From an uncultured Bradyrhizobium sp. (lineage in GTDB: Bacteria; Pseudomonadota; Alphaproteobacteria; Rhizobiales; Xanthobacteraceae): a DNA stretch of 64,000 nt. The translations under genes and the position numbers were made by a program. The stretch is from positions 124,001 through 188,000 of the forward strand of contig NZ_CAKZJO010000052.1 of the NCBI RefSeq assembly GCF_936943645.1, written 5' to 3'. Positions 62,377-64,000 of this stretch are shown piece by piece. How positions within the stretch are numbered: the first letter of the stretch is position 1; the number at the start of each line of letters is the position of its first letter. Below the pieces are notes generated by a model that did no database searches, was not told the origin of the DNA, and saw nothing but the letters and a program-made list of their open reading frames with translations.

Positions 62377-63999
62377 CTACCGCCGCAGCAGACCGCCGAG
62401 CGCACCGCGCACCAGGGTGCGGCCGATCGAGCCGCCGAGCTGGCCGCCGAGCGATTTGCCGATATTGGCCGCCATGCCGCCGATCACCTGGTTGGTGACC
62501 GATCGCGTCACGTCGCGCGCAATGACCTGTCCGGTCGACAGGCGGCCGCGTTTGACGTTGGTGCCGAACACGGTGCCGACGATCGAGCCGATCTGGCCGA
62601 GAAGGCCGCCGCCGCTTCCGTCCCCTGAGCCGTCGGCGGTCGCCGCCGTGCCGGCGATGCGCTTCTGGATCATCTCGTAGGCGGACTCGGCATCGACCGC
62701 GGTGTCGTATTTGCCCTTCACCGGGCTCGCAGCCAAGATCGCCTTGCGCTCGTCCGGCGTGATCGGCCCGATGCGCGCCGATGGCGGTCGGATCATCACG
62801 CGCTCGACCATGGCCGGCGTGCCGTTGCCTTCGAGGAAGGACACCAGCGCCTCGCCCTTGCCGAGCTCCATGATCACCTTGGCGGTGTCGAGTTTCGGGT
62901 TGGGCCGGAAGGTCTGGGCCGCAGCCGCGACCGCCTTCTGGTCGCGCGGCGTGAAGGCGCGCAGCGCGTGCTGCACCCGGTTGCCGAGCTGGCCGAGCAC
63001 GCGATCGGGCACGTCGATCGGGTTCTGCGTCACGAAATAGACGCCGACGCCCTTGGAGCGGATCAGGCGAACCACCTGCTCGATCTTGTCCATCAGCGCC
63101 TTGGGCGCGTCGTTGAACAGCAGATGCGCCTCGTCGAAGAAGAACACCAGCTTCGGCTTGGGCAGGTCGCCGGCCTCGGGCAGCTCCTCGAACAGCTCCG
63201 ACAGCATCCAGAGCAGGAATGTCGCGTAAAGCCTAGGACTCTGCAGCAGCTTGTCGGCGACCAGGATGTTGACCATGCCGCGGCCATCGCGGTCGGTCTT
63301 CATGAAGTCCTTCAGCGTCAGCGCCGGCTCGCCGAAGAATTTGGTGGCGCCCTGGTTCTCCAGCACCAGAAGCTGGCGCTGGATGGTGCCGACGGTGGCC
63401 TTGGTGACGTTGCCGAACCCTTGCGCAGCCTTGCGGATGGCGGCGAGCGGATCCTCCTCCGCATCCGCCCCCTTCTTCCCGCTATCGGGGACGATGGCAT
63501 CGAGCAGCGCGCGCAAATCCTTCATATCGATGAGGGTCAAGCCGGCGTCGTCGGCGACGCGGAAAGCGACGTTGAGCACGCCTTCCTGCACATCGTTCAG
63601 GTCGAGCATGCGCGCGAGCAGAAGCGGCCCCATTTCCGTGACGGTCGCGCGCACCGGATGACCCTGCTCGCCGAACACGTCCCAGAACACCGTCGAGAAC
63701 TGGTCAGGCTGGAAATTCAGCCCCATCGCGGTGGCGCGCTTGACGATGAAGTCTTTGGCTTCGCCGACCTCGGAGATGCCGGAGAGGTCGCCCTTGATGT
63801 CTGCGGCGAAGACCGGAACACCGGCGCGCGCAAATCCTTCCGCCATCACCTGCAGCGTCACGGTCTTGCCGGTTCCGGTTGCACCCGTGACGAGACCATG
63901 GCGATTGGCGAGCGCCAGCGTCAGCCAGGCCTGCTCGTCTCCCTTGCCGACGAAGATCTTGTCATCGGTATCGCCGAGCTTGCTGTCCTGTGCGGTCAT
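62377..63999 (-). CDS. HerA-like ATPase, DUF853 family
   Basis: 540 residues; the start ATG is at the last bases of the window. Walker A GATGTGKT at 39-46 (Lys45), Walker [12 protein letters not shown], and the arginine-finger region [11 protein letters not shown]. The C-terminal ~100 residues are Gly-rich ([20 protein letters not shown]). DUF853 members are HerA/FtsK-superfamily proteins of unclear role, perhaps DNA translocation. No NurA nuclease gene is present, so a HerA-NurA end-resection pair is not shown. Confidence 0.88.
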   Translation of the reverse strand: MTAQDSKLGDTDDKIFVGKGDEQAWLTLALANRHGLVTGATGTGKTVTLQVMAEGFARAGVPVFAADIKGDLSGISEVGEAKDFIVKRATAMGLNFQPDQFSTVFWDVFGEQGHPVRATVTEMGPLLLARMLDLNDVQEGVLNVAFRVADDAGLTLIDMKDLRALLDAIVPDSGKKGADAEEDPLAAIRKAAQGFGNVTKATVGTIQRQLLVLENQGATKFFGEPALTLKDFMKTDRDGRGMVNILVADKLLQSPRLYATFLLWMLSELFEELPEAGDLPKPKLVFFFDEAHLLFNDAPKALMDKIEQVVRLIRSKGVGVYFVTQNPIDVPDRVLGQLGNRVQHALRAFTPRDQKAVAAAAQTFRPNPKLDTAKVIMELGKGEALVSFLEGNGTPAMVERVMIRPPSARIGPITPDERKAILAASPVKGKYDTAVDAESAYEMIQKRIAGTAATADGSGDGSGGGLLGQIGSIVGTVFGTNVKRGRLSTGQVIARDVTRSVTNQVIGGMAANIGKSLGGQLGGSIGRTLVRGALGGLLRR

Positions 64000-64000
64000 T

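Overview
The window is high-GC chromosomal DNA from an alphaproteobacterium, most likely Bradyrhizobium or a close relative in the Nitrobacteraceae. This rests on a MucR/Ros regulator, DUF1491, DUF2336 and DUF5330 proteins, a PBP1A-DUF1214-DUF1254 operon, candidate FixK2/FNR and CtrA boxes, and several families of short intergenic palindromic repeats. The species call is an inference from gene content; no rRNA or tRNA gene was recognised. About 58 protein genes and one clear pseudogene are annotated, with no CRISPR array and no intact transposon.

Layout. 1-1832: 3' part of an RTX/calcium-repeat protein. 1894-7075: a VOC protein, then an AraC regulator upstream of a molybdenum hydroxylase (2Fe-2S subunit, Tat-exported Mo subunit) with its own di-haem cytochrome c. 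7405-13767: a cassette of an exported alpha/beta hydrolase, an aldo/keto reductase, a Tat-exported VOC enzyme and an exported ABM-type monooxygenase, followed by a large winged-helix/ATPase/TPR regulator. 13881-20348: a TPP enzyme, a triple-GAF histidine kinase, a DHA2 drug exporter and a YcgN-type cysteine-cluster protein. 20645-24099: PBP1A with DUF1214 and DUF1254 partners.

24100-28913 looks like an acquired segment: an LCAT-like lipase with less GC-biased codon use and its own promoter, a decayed amino-acid ABC ATPase, a PAP2 membrane phosphatase and small hypotheticals. 29132-34635 is an arsenic-resistance locus with two divergent ArsR regulators. One side carries a flavoprotein and an MFS exporter; the other carries a Trx-type ArsC, ACR3 and a Grx-type ArsC. 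34817-40348 is a Cus/Czc-type metal-efflux operon (CusA, CusB, a FixH-family protein and a small exported Cys/Met-rich protein) preceded by a FixK2/FNR-type box at class II spacing.

40464-46619 is a GntR-controlled catabolic cluster: a quinone-oxidoreductase-like enzyme, an extradiol-dioxygenase-like VOC protein, a Bug-type solute-binding protein, an FAH-family hydrolase and an amino-acid-synthesis family protein, with an MBL hydrolase and LysR regulator next to it. 47573-64000 is mostly housekeeping or conserved hypothetical: a lipoprotein, DUF2336, DUF1491, a small membrane protein with a second FixK2-like box, a peptidoglycan-binding protein, a PAS histidine kinase, DUF5330, SufE, MucR, two multi-membrane glycosyltransferases, a class II aldolase, an M20 dipeptidase and a HerA-like ATPase (DUF853).

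The most interesting regulatory signals are the matched ArsR operator pair, the repeated GntR palindrome, the promoter/operator in front of the lipase and the FixK2-type box in front of the copper operon.
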